Below, one piece after another: positions 37,081 through 46,173 of a stretch of DNA of 64,000 nucleotides (positions are counted from its first letter, which is position 1; every line of letters starts with the position of its first letter). Location of the stretch: the NCBI RefSeq assembly GCF_014784055.1, contig NZ_CP061813.1:211501-275500 (forward strand), written 5' to 3'. Source of the stretch: Polaribacter haliotis (GTDB lineage Bacteria; Bacteroidota; Bacteroidia; Flavobacteriales; Flavobacteriaceae). The position numbers and the translations under genes were made by a program. A model generated the notes under the pieces. That model worked only from the letters and a program-made list of their open reading frames with translations. It did not search any database and had not been told where the DNA came from.

Positions 37081-37407
37081 ATGAAAAGAGATTATTTTTT
37101 ACGATTTGCTATTGCTGGCTTTTCTTATTACGAAGGTGCAATTGCATTCAACAAATTAAAAATTGGTAAAAAGCTAAAACTGAAAAGAGAGCCTAGAAAT
37201 AAATATGATAAGCACGCTGTTGCATTGTACAGAAAAGGCTTAAAATTAGGTTACATTCCAAGAGATAAAAACAGACATCTTTCTTTACTTCTTAAAAACG
37301 GAGGTGTAAAATTTGATGCAAGAGTTCAAAAAGTAAATGAAAACGAACATCCAGAAATTCAAGTTGAAGTAATTTTGTATTTACTTACTCCTAAAAAAGA
37401 AAGTTAA
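37081..37407 (+). CDS. HIRAN-domain protein
   Basis: A 108-residue protein made almost entirely of a HIRAN domain. It has FAIAGFSYYEGAIAFNKLKI, then LKLKREPRNKYDKHAVALY and LGYIPRDKNRHLSLLL, the latter two being the family signatures. HIRAN domains bind DNA ends or damaged and stalled DNA and usually sit in helicases; stand-alone ones occur in prokaryotic accessory loci. It is first in the WYL-controlled plus-strand cluster, under operator A, and its stop lies 3 bp before the next start. A role as the DNA-sensing part of the cassette is an inference. Confidence 0.85.
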   Translation: MKRDYFLRFAIAGFSYYEGAIAFNKLKIGKKLKLKREPRNKYDKHAVALYRKGLKLGYIPRDKNRHLSLLLKNGGVKFDARVQKVNENEHPEIQVEVILYLLTPKKES

Positions 37408-37410
37408 AAC

Positions 37411-37623
37411 ATGACAGTAATCATATTTCTATTACTACTTTTTCTAATTCCTAAAACTATTGTTTTAGGAATTAGAGTTTTTTTGTATTTGGGAGTATTA
37501 GCCATTTTAGGATTATTAGGAATTCTTTTAATAACACTTATTATTTTAGGATTCTATTTTCCTGCAATCTTTTTAATTTTTCTTATTTGTTTTGTTGTCT
37601 ATTATGAGAAAAGAAAAGTCTAA
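37411..37623 (+). CDS. Small hydrophobic membrane protein
   Basis: A 70-residue protein that is nearly all hydrophobic. Two or three helices span MTVIIFLLLLFLIPKTIVLG, VFLYLGVLAILGLLGILLIT and FPAIFLIFLICFVVYYE, and a short basic tail (KRKV) faces the cytoplasm. It has no recognised family. It is translationally linked to the HIRAN gene (3-bp gap) and stands before the AAA-M41 gene, which has its own operator. In defence cassettes such small membrane proteins are often effectors that damage the membrane or anchors. Here it could also tether the protease, which unlike FtsH lacks its own membrane helix. Confidence 0.65.
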   Translation: MTVIIFLLLLFLIPKTIVLGIRVFLYLGVLAILGLLGILLITLIILGFYFPAIFLIFLICFVVYYEKRKV

Positions 37624-37661
37624 TCTCTAATTTTTAGATAAAATTATAAATTTATTTAATA

Positions 37662-37695
37662 CGTCACTAAATGGCGAACCTGTTTTAGTTCTTTG
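37662..37695 (+). promoter_or_regulatory. WYL operator B and -7 region
   Basis: CGTCA-ctaaa-TGGCG-AACC (37662-37680) matches operator A with one change in the right arm. TTTG follows 11 nt later (37692-37695). It lies 25 bp before the ATG of the AAA-M41 gene. Confidence 0.75.
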
Positions 37696-37719
37696 TATCA
37701 ACTTAAAAATAGATAAAAG

Positions 37720-39750
37720 ATGGAAACGAATTTAGCACAACTTAAAAATGAATTTAAAACTAAAACAGCAGTTTTAGAAAACGCAAGAATTACTTTAAAA
37801 CAAGAGTTTATTGGCATAGATGAACCTATAAATGCCATTATAGATAATATGAATTCTTGGTTTACACTTTCTAAAATTCAAGAAAGACCTTTGGTTATTA
37901 ATTTATGGGGATTAACAGGAGTAGGAAAAACTTCTCTTATTAAAAGGTTGATAAAATTAATTGATTTAGAAAATATTTTTTATCGATTAGATTTAGGACA
38001 AACTGAAGGAAAAAACTCAATAACACGTTCTTTAAGTGATCTTTGTGAAAACTCAAGTTCAGCGCCAGTTATTATTGCTTTAGACGAATTCCAGCACACA
38101 AGAACTTTAGAAGGGCCTTTTAGAAAAGAGAAAGAGGATAAAAATCGAGTTATTTGGGAATTATTAGATTCTGGAATTATTCAACATGATATGTTTCGAT
38201 TTGGTGTTTGGAGGTTACAAGAAACTGCACAAAAATTACAGCATCTTTTAGCCGCAGGAATTACAGTGAAAAATGGAAAAGTAACAAATGGCAAGGACTT
38301 ATTTTTTGACGAAACAGATACTAAAGAAAGTAAATCTAATTTATTTTTAGACGTAAGCAATTACGAGTTTATTATAGAATTAGCAGGAAATGTTATGGGG
38401 TTTCATCTAAAATCGGATGTAGAAAAGGTAGTATTAAAGATGAATGGAGAAGAAACAATTCAGTTTTTGAAAAAAGTGGTTTCTAATGCGCAAAAACCTG
38501 TGAAAAAAGATTTTTCTAAAGCATTAATATTTGTTTTAGGAAATTTAGATGAAGCATTTACAATGAGTGGAGATTATGCGATGGATATTGATGCAGATGA
38601 TTTCTATAAAAGCTCTAAAAAGATTACAATATTTAAGATAAAGAAAGCTTTAAAAGCAAGATTTAGGGATGAACAAATTGCACGATTAGGTAATATTCAT
38701 GTTATTTATCCTTCACTTCATAAAAAGGCATATCAAAAAATCATAGAAAATGAGCTTGTAAAAGTTAGCGATAACATTCTAAAAATGACAGATATCAAAT
38801 TAGAGTTTGGTACTTCAATTATTCAACTAATATATAATGAAGGTGTGTATCCAACAATGGGAGTTAGACCTGTTTTAACCACAATTAATCATCTAATTAA
38901 AAGTAAAATTTCGGTTATTATTTCTGAAATATTTAATCAGAACAAAGATGTAAATAGGATTCAAATAAATTATGAAGAAGCCGATTCTTTAAAATGTGAT
39001 TACAAGTATGAAAAAACAGTTCTATTTCATCAAGAGTTTCCCATCGAATTAAATATCCAGAAAAATAAGTCGAACAAAAAAGATGATATGCAAAGCATTG
39101 TTGCAGTGCACGAAAGCGGACATGCAATTTTAGCTGCTTTGCTTATGAAAACTGTTCCGAAATATGTGTATTCAAATTCTGTAGACGATAATTTTAATGG
39201 CTTTGTATTAACCCAATTTAAATGGAAGTATTTTTCTAAAAAAGAATTAATACCACGTGTTGCAATGATTCTTGGAGGAATTGCTGCTGAAGAACTCATT
39301 TTTGGAGAGGAAAATAAAACTGCAGGTTCAGAAAATGATATTGAAAAAGCAACAGAGATGATACTAACAATGTTGAAAAAAAGCGGATTTGGAAGCACAA
39401 ATTTATCTTATGAAATTCCTTCTCCAAATACCAACTTACATATACACAGTAAAAGAATTATAGAAAAGGAAGCAAATACCTTGATGGAGAAAGCCTTTAA
39501 ACTGGCAAAATCAACATTAGAAAAAGAACAAAAACTATTAATAGAGTTAGCAAATTATTTAAGTGATAATAGAGTTATTTATAAAAACAAATTAGAACTT
39601 TTAATTCAAGATTTTGCAACAGAAAAAACTGTTTTTATAGAGAATGGAGATCATCTTTATTACAGAAGTCATTTAAAACAACTACATAAGCAAATTTCAG
39701 CAACAAATAGCCAAGAAAACGAGGTACAAATTTGTTTAAATAAAGAGTAA
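37720..39750 (+). CDS. Clp-type AAA+ ATPase fused to an M41 (FtsH-type) metalloprotease
   Basis: A 676-residue cytoplasmic protein. The N-terminal AAA+ domain has Walker A GLTGVGKT (64-71) and Walker B VIIALDEFQ (117-125). A Clp/Hsp100-like portion follows: FRDEQIARLGNIHVIYP corresponds to ClpB FRPEFLNRIDEIVVF, and YPTMGVRPVLTTINHLI to the ClpB small-domain GARPLKRAIQ motif. The C-terminal third is a peptidase M41 domain with HESGH (464-468) and the third zinc ligand D540 in SENDIEKATEM, as in FtsH. In FtsH the ATPase is of another AAA branch and the protein is membrane-bound. Here no membrane helix exists. It should unfold and degrade particular proteins on a signal. It has its own WYL operator, and the PcfJ-like gene follows after 25 bp. 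Confidence 0.85.
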   Translation: METNLAQLKNEFKTKTAVLENARITLKQEFIGIDEPINAIIDNMNSWFTLSKIQERPLVINLWGLTGVGKTSLIKRLIKLIDLENIFYRLDLGQTEGKNSITRSLSDLCENSSSAPVIIALDEFQHTRTLEGPFRKEKEDKNRVIWELLDSGIIQHDMFRFGVWRLQETAQKLQHLLAAGITVKNGKVTNGKDLFFDETDTKESKSNLFLDVSNYEFIIELAGNVMGFHLKSDVEKVVLKMNGEETIQFLKKVVSNAQKPVKKDFSKALIFVLGNLDEAFTMSGDYAMDIDADDFYKSSKKITIFKIKKALKARFRDEQIARLGNIHVIYPSLHKKAYQKIIENELVKVSDNILKMTDIKLEFGTSIIQLIYNEGVYPTMGVRPVLTTINHLIKSKISVIISEIFNQNKDVNRIQINYEEADSLKCDYKYEKTVLFHQEFPIELNIQKNKSNKKDDMQSIVAVHESGHAILAALLMKTVPKYVYSNSVDDNFNGFVLTQFKWKYFSKKELIPRVAMILGGIAAEELIFGEENKTAGSENDIEKATEMILTMLKKSGFGSTNLSYEIPSPNTNLHIHSKRIIEKEANTLMEKAFKLAKSTLEKEQKLLIELANYLSDNRVIYKNKLELLIQDFATEKTVFIENGDHLYYRSHLKQLHKQISATNSQENEVQICLNKE

Positions 39751-39775
39751 TTTATTTTTTAATTTATTAGAACTA

Positions 39776-41161
39776 ATGACTCAAACAAAAAATAATGATG
39801 CTATTTTAGAAATATTTATAGTGAATAAATGTGATCCATGTTTAATAGAATGGTGGATAGAAATAAAGGATTTGTTTAATGAAAATTATAAAAAAAGAAT
39901 CTATGAGTGGATATTATTTTTTGATAATATTGATGATTCAAAAACAGAATATAATGATTATCAAACTCGTAGCCTTTTTAATGATACTGTAAACGCAATT
40001 TTTCAACTGTCTTTGGATGAAGAGTGGTTTTCACAGACGAATCACGAATTTAATATTAGCAAAAAATTTTATCATTTAGTTTTTACTTCAGGAAATTTAA
40101 CTCATTTTCAAGATGAGAATGATGTGTTTTATTTCTTAAAAACAAGCATTGTTTACAGCTATTTCTATGGATTAATTAAAGTTCCTATTATTGAAGCTTC
40201 TAAAGTGTTACTTCCTTATCCTAATATTGAGAATCAATCTATATTTTTTAGAACTCTTTTTAGTTCTTATTCAAACTCGTGTGATTTAATATTATATAAG
40301 AATTTTCTATATATGAACTTTAACGACATGAAAATATTTATAAAAATTATAAATGGTAAAAGCATTCGAAAAATAAAAGAAATGCCTTTACAATATTCTA
40401 AAAAGCAGGCAGATATTATGTTGCATAGAATTCCTCGCTTTTTAAAGATGAAGTGTGGTGTTTTTAAAGAAGGGTGGTACTTGTCTAAATTGCTTTCGAT
40501 TAATAGTGATGAGCAATTTTTTTTAGATTTTTATCACGGTTTGCGTTTAGATCACAAAATTAATATTTTTTTTATTCGAGATTTTGTCTATTGGAAAGAA
40601 GTATATCTATTTTTAACTCAAAATGAACCTCAAATAAATACATATAATAGATATGGATTAGGTCATATTTCAATTCGAGATATTTTAGATTATCTTACTT
40701 ATAAAAAATACACTGAACTTAAGGTTGTTCACATTAAAAAACGTTCTCTCTTAAAACTTTGTGGAATCGTACAGGACTGGGATTTTTTCTCACATAAGAA
40801 TATCTCTAAACCTAATAAAACCATTTCTTGGCAAAATGAAAGCATTGAAGTATGGGTTTTTGATTTAGCAAATATAAAGTATCAAATTAATGAAATTTCG
40901 GATTCAGATATGCTCTATCACGAAGCTGTTACTTTAAAACATTGTGTTTATTTATATTTAAATGATTGTATTTCTAAAAGAATTAGAATTTTTAGCTTAA
41001 AAACATTTTGTAAATCTAACTATAAGCATAGTATTACAATAGAACTAAAAGACAAACAAATTATACAGGCAAGAGGAAAATATAATAGAATTGCGATAAA
41101 AGAAGAATTAATAATTCTAAATGAATGGGCTACAAATTTTGGTTATAAAATGTTAGCATAA
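39776..41161 (+). CDS. PcfJ-like protein
   Basis: A 461-residue protein. The C-terminal part (about 375-461) has the PcfJ pattern. LYHEAVTLKHCVYLYLND is followed by RIFSLKTF, a strand ITIELKDKQIIQARGKYNR and a final EWATNFGY helix. The H-C in LKHCV and the R-G near the end are the family's most constant residues. The first 370 residues are helical and match nothing I know. PcfJ was named from a conjugative plasmid, but chromosomal relatives occur in many mobile and defence loci, with function unknown. It follows the AAA-M41 gene by 25 bp and should be cotranscribed, making it the likely adaptor or substrate of that protease. Confidence 0.75.
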   Translation: MTQTKNNDAILEIFIVNKCDPCLIEWWIEIKDLFNENYKKRIYEWILFFDNIDDSKTEYNDYQTRSLFNDTVNAIFQLSLDEEWFSQTNHEFNISKKFYHLVFTSGNLTHFQDENDVFYFLKTSIVYSYFYGLIKVPIIEASKVLLPYPNIENQSIFFRTLFSSYSNSCDLILYKNFLYMNFNDMKIFIKIINGKSIRKIKEMPLQYSKKQADIMLHRIPRFLKMKCGVFKEGWYLSKLLSINSDEQFFLDFYHGLRLDHKINIFFIRDFVYWKEVYLFLTQNEPQINTYNRYGLGHISIRDILDYLTYKKYTELKVVHIKKRSLLKLCGIVQDWDFFSHKNISKPNKTISWQNESIEVWVFDLANIKYQINEISDSDMLYHEAVTLKHCVYLYLNDCISKRIRIFSLKTFCKSNYKHSITIELKDKQIIQARGKYNRIAIKEELIILNEWATNFGYKMLA

Positions 41162-41183
41162 ATAAAAGTAAGTATTTGTACAC

Positions 41184-41206
41184 AAATTAACTTTGGTAGT
41201 TAATTT
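41184..41206 (+). terminator. Hairpin after the PcfJ-like gene
   Basis: Perfect 9-bp arms AAATTAACT and AGTTAATTT enclose TTGGT, 22 bp after the stop. The trailing T-run is short, so termination is likely only partial. A second AT-rich stem follows at about 41218-41240. Confidence 0.4.
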
Positions 41207-41252
41207 GCAATATTGCTTTAAGTTTTATAAAAAAACTTAATTATCAAAGAGG

Positions 41253-41286
41253 CGTCACAATTTGGCGTACCCAGATTTTACTTTTG
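41253..41286 (+). promoter_or_regulatory. WYL operator C and -7 box
   Basis: CGTCA-caatt-TGGCG-TACC (41253-41271) is followed 11 nt later by TTTG, within a perfect TACTTTTG -7 box (41279-41286). It lies 26 bp upstream of the zinc-binding miniprotein gene. Confidence 0.75.
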
Positions 41287-41311
41287 CATGATAATCAATT
41301 AAAAATAAAAA

Positions 41312-41497
41312 ATGAGTAAACTAACATGTAAGCATTGTGGAAAAGATTTTAGAGCAGGAAACCACTGCCTGCATAGTCCAACAAAAAAACATCAAGCATT
41401 AACAGATGGTGTAAATTGTGTTTGTTGCGGAAAACCATTTCACGTAGGAAGACATTGCACTCATAGTCCTACTAAAAAACACTTATTAGATGTTTAA
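41312..41497 (+). CDS. Miniprotein of two identical-pattern zinc-binding repeats
   Basis: A 61-residue protein that is an internal duplication. Both halves follow C-x2-C-G-K-x-F-x2-G-x-H-C-x-H-S-P-T-K-K-H: CKHCGKDFRAGNHC, then HSPTKKH; CVCCGKPFHVGRHC, then HSPTKKH. Each repeat offers three Cys and two or three His residues, enough to bind one zinc ion. The repeated HSPTKKH tail is basic and could contact nucleic acid. I know no named family. It has its own WYL operator and a perfect -7 box, so it belongs to the regulon. The following DUF2779 gene starts 48 bp later and may be on the same transcript. Confidence 0.8.
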   Translation: MSKLTCKHCGKDFRAGNHCLHSPTKKHQALTDGVNCVCCGKPFHVGRHCTHSPTKKHLLDV

Positions 41498-41545
41498 AAT
41501 TGGTTAACTTTAGTTACTTAATGTAAATTGTGAAAAAGAAAAAGT

Positions 41546-42886
41546 ATGTTATCAAAATCAAGATATTTAAAAGGATTAAAATGCACAAAAGCATTGTGGT
41601 TAAACAAGTTTAAAAAAGAAGAAGTTTTTTATTCTGACAGCACAAAAAGAGTATTTAGTCAAGGAAATACTGCTGGCGATTTAGCACAGCAATATTTCCC
41701 AAATGGACAACTGGCTTTGGTTTCTAATTATCCAGATTCCAAAGCTATTGCAAAAACTAAAGAATTAATTGCTTCAGGAGAAACCACAATTTACGAAGCT
41801 ACATTTGCAGCTAAAAATACTTTAGTTGCTTTAGATATTTTGCATAAAATTGATGGAAAATGGCATGCTTTTGAAGTGAAAAGCACTAATTCAACAAAAA
41901 ATGAACATATTAGAGATGCAGCTATTCAATATTATGTAATGACGAATTCTGGAATTGAAATTGAAGATATTTCTATAATGCATTTTGATAGAACCTATGT
42001 TAGAAATGGGGAATTAAACTCAAAGGAATTATTTACTTATGAAAGTGTAATCAATAGAATTCAACCTTTTTTAGCAGATATTCCTGCAAATATTGATCGT
42101 TTTTTAGCCGTTTATAAAAATGCAGAACCTACTGTTTTAATTGGTGCGCATTGTAAAGAACCTTATGAATGTGAGTTTGCTAATTATTGCCATCAATTAC
42201 AAGAAAATAAAGATTTAATTAATGTTGAGCAAACACCAAAATCAACGGACGTAAATTATAAAGATGATACAGAAATTCAGCATTTTCTAAATCAACATTC
42301 ATACCCAATTTATTCTTTCGATTTTGAAACCATTATGTATGGTATTCCTGAATTCAATCAATCTCGCCCTTATCAACAAATTCCTTTTCAATACAGTTTA
42401 CATTTCCAAAAAGATGCTAATACTGAACCAGAACACTTTGAGTTTTTGGGGAACGGAGTTGATGATCCAAGAGAAGAGTTAATTAAGAGTATGATTAAAA
42501 ATTTCGGCAAGAAAGGTTCTATTTTAGTCTATTCGATAACATTTGAGAGAACTCGAATTTATGAACTCATAAGAGATTTTCCTGAATATGAGAATGAATT
42601 AACAGCTATTGCCAATAGATTAGTAGATTTAGCACCTATTTATAGAAAACATATTAAAACAGAACAGACCCAGAAAAAATGGTCTTTAAAAGTAGTTTTG
42701 CCTACGTTTTTACCTCAATTTTCTTATGAAAATTTAGATATTCAAGACGGAATGGCAACAATGGATGTTTATAGAAACCTTTCGGATTTATCGAAATTAG
42801 ATCTAATAGAAGCTCGAAGGAATATGTTAGAGTATTGCAAGTTGGATACTTTGGCAGTTTTAGAACTTTATAGAATCTTAAATTAG
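41546..42886 (+). CDS. DUF2779 protein: Cas4-like nuclease fused to DEDD exonuclease-like domain
   Basis: A 446-residue protein. The N-terminal half is a PD-(D/E)XK nuclease of the Cas4/RecB type. C13 in GLKCTKALW, D97 in LVALDILHK, E110 and K112 in AFEVKST, and C203, C209 and C215 in HCKEPYECEFANYC form the nuclease core and a four-cysteine iron-sulfur site. The C-terminal half (about 245-446) opens with FDFETIMYG (D259, E261) and ends with EYCKLDTLAVLELY, the acidic motifs of an RNase H-like DEDD exonuclease, the region known as DUF2779. Both active sites look intact. The family is widespread and uncharacterised, with DNA processing as the natural inference. It lies in the plus-strand part of the island, 48 bp after the zinc miniprotein. 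Confidence 0.85.
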   Translation: MLSKSRYLKGLKCTKALWLNKFKKEEVFYSDSTKRVFSQGNTAGDLAQQYFPNGQLALVSNYPDSKAIAKTKELIASGETTIYEATFAAKNTLVALDILHKIDGKWHAFEVKSTNSTKNEHIRDAAIQYYVMTNSGIEIEDISIMHFDRTYVRNGELNSKELFTYESVINRIQPFLADIPANIDRFLAVYKNAEPTVLIGAHCKEPYECEFANYCHQLQENKDLINVEQTPKSTDVNYKDDTEIQHFLNQHSYPIYSFDFETIMYGIPEFNQSRPYQQIPFQYSLHFQKDANTEPEHFEFLGNGVDDPREELIKSMIKNFGKKGSILVYSITFERTRIYELIRDFPEYENELTAIANRLVDLAPIYRKHIKTEQTQKKWSLKVVLPTFLPQFSYENLDIQDGMATMDVYRNLSDLSKLDLIEARRNMLEYCKLDTLAVLELYRILN

Positions 42887-42908
42887 ACTTAAGAATTTAA
42901 AAAAAAAT

Positions 42909-43466
42909 ATGAAAAAACTGATAAAATTTGCAGACGATTTTAAAAACCTATGGGAAGAGTTTGATAAAACTATTTTTTCTGACTTCGAAATAGAGAAAAT
43001 TATAAATGAATTGAAGTTAAAATCAGAAAGAAATGAGGATTATACAACAATTGAAAATGATTTTGGAGTATATGTTTTCTTCATTAAACCTCATGAAAAT
43101 TTCACAAATGATTCTTTATTAGCAGCTTGGAGAGAACCAAGTTACAGTAACTACCCAAAAGTTGCTAAAACAAGATTTAACAGCTACAAAAACATAAATA
43201 TTAATGAGGTCTATCCTTTTTATATTGGTAAATCTGAAAAATTAGGTAGTAGAATTACAGAACACTTTACACATAAAGGGACAACTTCGACATATAGTTT
43301 AAAGTTAAAAGATAGAACTCTTTTTGATAAGAATGAAATCACTTTTGCTTATTGGAAATTACCTAAAGAATTAGAAAATCATCCAAAAACTCTCAAGCAA
43401 TTTATTATTACAGAGCTGGAAAAGAAATTAAGAAACAAATTAATGCCTTGGATTGGAAAGCAGTAG
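42909..43466 (+). CDS. GIY-YIG nuclease-like protein
   Basis: A 185-residue protein. GVY (53-55) in DFGVYVFFI and YIG (105-107) in FYIGKSEKLGSRITEHF form the two halves of the GIY-YIG motif, separated by an insert of about 45 residues, longer than usual. R115 follows the second strand, as the catalytic arginine does in the family. A glutamate in FIITELEKKLRN (about 170) could be the metal ligand. It ends close to the convergent PLD-type gene (10-bp spacer). It should be a small DNA endonuclease, perhaps an accessory of the DUF2779 protein 22 bp upstream. Confidence 0.7.
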   Translation: MKKLIKFADDFKNLWEEFDKTIFSDFEIEKIINELKLKSERNEDYTTIENDFGVYVFFIKPHENFTNDSLLAAWREPSYSNYPKVAKTRFNSYKNININEVYPFYIGKSEKLGSRITEHFTHKGTTSTYSLKLKDRTLFDKNEITFAYWKLPKELENHPKTLKQFIITELEKKLRNKLMPWIGKQ

Positions 43467-43476
43467 TAATAAAAAA

Positions 43477-46173
43477 TTAACCAAATATTTTTACGTTTTC
43501 TCCAACATACACTTTAAAACTGCCTAAATAATCTCCATGTTTAATATATTCACCTAAAGGATTTTCAATATCTATATAGAAATTTTTTCTAACCATTTTT
43601 AGCCTACAAAAACCATATCGAGTGCTATAAATTATCGAATTGGTTAAGTATGATTCTAATTTTTTCGAAATAATTTGTTTTAATTTTAATTGCTCTTTGA
43701 AAGCTTTATAATAAATAAATAATTCACTATTTAAAACTTCTTTCATGTCCTCTGAAGCATTATTCAACTCGAATGTTTCTAAATTAAATAAATCAAACAT
43801 ATTTAGTAGTATAAGTTTCCTAAAATTGACAAAGTGTTTACTTCCTTTAATTTCAGATAAATATTTATTTGTTAAGATTATTAGTTTAACAGTTTCCTCT
43901 TTATTAATCTTTAATTCTTCAGTTTTAATCGACCATAAAATAGTGAGTAACCCTTTATTCAGAAAAGAAGCGATTAAAGAAGTGTCTAAATATGAATTTA
44001 TAAATTTATCATTGATAAAAGAATTAAAATTAGAAATAGGTTCAGTAGGAGTGGAAGTTATATTAACGTGTTTCTGATTTTTAACAAAATCTTCAAACAA
44101 GTGTAATTTTAAATATTCTATGTTATACAAAACCTCATTTCTAATCGCAGTAATTTGAGATTCCAATCGCACCAAACTAAATTTCTTTTCTAAAACACTT
44201 AATTCTTCAATATTTCTATATTTAATTTTTATCACAGAAATATCTTCAGAATAGCCTTCTTTCCAAAAATGCAATAGAATGTGGAATCCAATAAAAAGTG
44301 CTTTTATAGACCTTTCATCTTGCTGAATGTTCTTTTGAAACCTTTCATCAATTAAACAGGTTACAGATTTTACGGTATTTGCTATTTTATTTTGTATTCT
44401 TTGACCTTCTTTGGTGTTTATGCTTCTACGCTGGTTATCTAAATTAATTTGACTGTTTAGTCCATCATCTCCAGCTTCTATAGCTAATTCTTCATTATTG
44501 TTAGATAATTCATCTATTTGGGTATCTCTAATCTTTAAAACATCTAAAAACTCTTCTATCATAGATGTAATGTTATCTTTAGTAACAAATTCATCTATGC
44601 CTAACATAGCATTTGTGTTATATTCAGATTCAGTTATAACTTCTCCATCATCATCTTCATCATTATCACTTAAAGGAAGAATTGACATCGTTTTACTTTG
44701 GTTCTGAAACACTTTTTCAGAATCTAAAAAATCTAAAACGAGTTCATAGTTTAGAGTATTAAAAATATCTAAAAATTCAAAACTTTGTAATTTTGCTAAC
44801 CGCTCATCTGGATTTGATTTTTTGAGAATGGATGTTCTTTGAATTAAGGAAAAATTAGAAACTCTTTTTAGTGAATTTATTTCATAAAAGGCAAATTTGA
44901 AAACTGTTTCAACTTTTTTAAGTTTACATTTTAAAACTGACTTATCTATTAGAATATTTATTTGCTCTAGTATGTTTTCATTATTATCGAAGGTTTGTAA
45001 TAAAAATTTTTCTGATTTTATTTCCTTTAAGTTGATAATTAAGTTATCCTCTTCTAATTCGGAGTGTTTTATTTTTATTGAATTTGACTGCTTTACGTTA
45101 TCCTCTAAAGTTCTTTTAATAAATTGTGTTGGTTTTAAAAATCCAATTTTCGGAAAATTAATACCCAAATCTTTAAAAAAATCTGTTCTTTTTTTCGATT
45201 TTAAAATTATAATAGCTTCTTGATTTACAACAGCTCTTTTACTTATTCCAAACGCTTCTAAAGTAGCGTTTGCGCTTCCTAAAATAAAAATGGTTTCTTC
45301 GTCATATTCTATTTGTATAGCTTTTGCGTGTAATCTTTGAATACTATTTTTATTGTTTTTTTCGAGTACATCAGACCAATCAGAAAATTGTACAAAATTA
45401 TTTTTGAAATTATAGGGAAGTAATCCGTTTTCGGAATCCACAACGCAATGAATATTATTGGTTTTATATTCTTCTATTAACTTATCTATAAAAGCGCCAT
45501 CTGAATTATAGTAGGGAGCAATGATTTTTATAGATTGTGGGTTTTTGGGGAAATTTACAAACGTTCTATTATATAGAGATTCATCTTTGTTTGTATATGA
45601 AAAAAAATAAGAAATATCTTTAATAAAGAAATCTTTTGAAGTGTCTTCTTTTAGGTCTAATATCCAAGGTGCGTGTTGTACTACCCAAGAAATTTTTAAT
45701 TTATTAATTCCATGAGTGTAGTTTTTTAAATTTTCAATGAAACTCCACGCAGATTTAAAAATTGATTTCGTATCATTTTTATCTTTAGTATAATAGAATG
45801 ATGACCAAATTTCATCATTGTAAAGCATACCACTTGAAGTAATATTTCCACTTCCAACTGCTAAATAACCTTTTTCTTTTCCCGCTAAAAAAAGTGTTTT
45901 TGGGTGGAAAGCTCCAGATGTTTTTATGGGAGTTATACTGTAATTAGCTTTAAATTTTTTGTGAGAAGTGCCCAAATGAGAGGACAAATATTGCTCTAAC
46001 ATAGTTGCGTCTACAAATAGATTAATATTTGTTACACCTGCACTTCTTAATTTAGGTAGTATTAGATGCTCGAAAAAAACTAAATCTATACTATAGCTTG
46101 TAATTACACAGCTATGATATTTGTTTTTCCCTGTACCTATTAATTCTAAAATATTAGCTCTTTCAATTCTCAT
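43477..46173 (-). CDS. PLD-superfamily nuclease-like protein
   Basis: An 898-residue protein with two phospholipase D motifs. The first is H90-x-K92 in FHPKTLF with GSGN at 107-110. The second is H282-x-K284 in LHAKAIQ with GSAN at 299-302. Two HKD motifs form one active site, as in PLD-type nucleases of restriction and defence systems. The remaining 590 residues are helical, with a strongly acidic stretch near 505-520, and match nothing I recognise. It is the last gene of the restriction operon and overlaps the previous gene by 11 bp, so translation is coupled. It may be the effector nuclease of a two-gene module with that protein. Confidence 0.7.
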   Translation of the reverse strand: MRIERANILELIGTGKNKYHSCVITSYSIDLVFFEHLILPKLRSAGVTNINLFVDATMLEQYLSSHLGTSHKKFKANYSITPIKTSGAFHPKTLFLAGKEKGYLAVGSGNITSSGMLYNDEIWSSFYYTKDKNDTKSIFKSAWSFIENLKNYTHGINKLKISWVVQHAPWILDLKEDTSKDFFIKDISYFFSYTNKDESLYNRTFVNFPKNPQSIKIIAPYYNSDGAFIDKLIEEYKTNNIHCVVDSENGLLPYNFKNNFVQFSDWSDVLEKNNKNSIQRLHAKAIQIEYDEETIFILGSANATLEAFGISKRAVVNQEAIIILKSKKRTDFFKDLGINFPKIGFLKPTQFIKRTLEDNVKQSNSIKIKHSELEEDNLIINLKEIKSEKFLLQTFDNNENILEQINILIDKSVLKCKLKKVETVFKFAFYEINSLKRVSNFSLIQRTSILKKSNPDERLAKLQSFEFLDIFNTLNYELVLDFLDSEKVFQNQSKTMSILPLSDNDEDDDGEVITESEYNTNAMLGIDEFVTKDNITSMIEEFLDVLKIRDTQIDELSNNNEELAIEAGDDGLNSQINLDNQRRSINTKEGQRIQNKIANTVKSVTCLIDERFQKNIQQDERSIKALFIGFHILLHFWKEGYSEDISVIKIKYRNIEELSVLEKKFSLVRLESQITAIRNEVLYNIEYLKLHLFEDFVKNQKHVNITSTPTEPISNFNSFINDKFINSYLDTSLIASFLNKGLLTILWSIKTEELKINKEETVKLIILTNKYLSEIKGSKHFVNFRKLILLNMFDLFNLETFELNNASEDMKEVLNSELFIYYKAFKEQLKLKQIISKKLESYLTNSIIYSTRYGFCRLKMVRKNFYIDIENPLGEYIKHGDYLGSFKVYVGENVKIFG

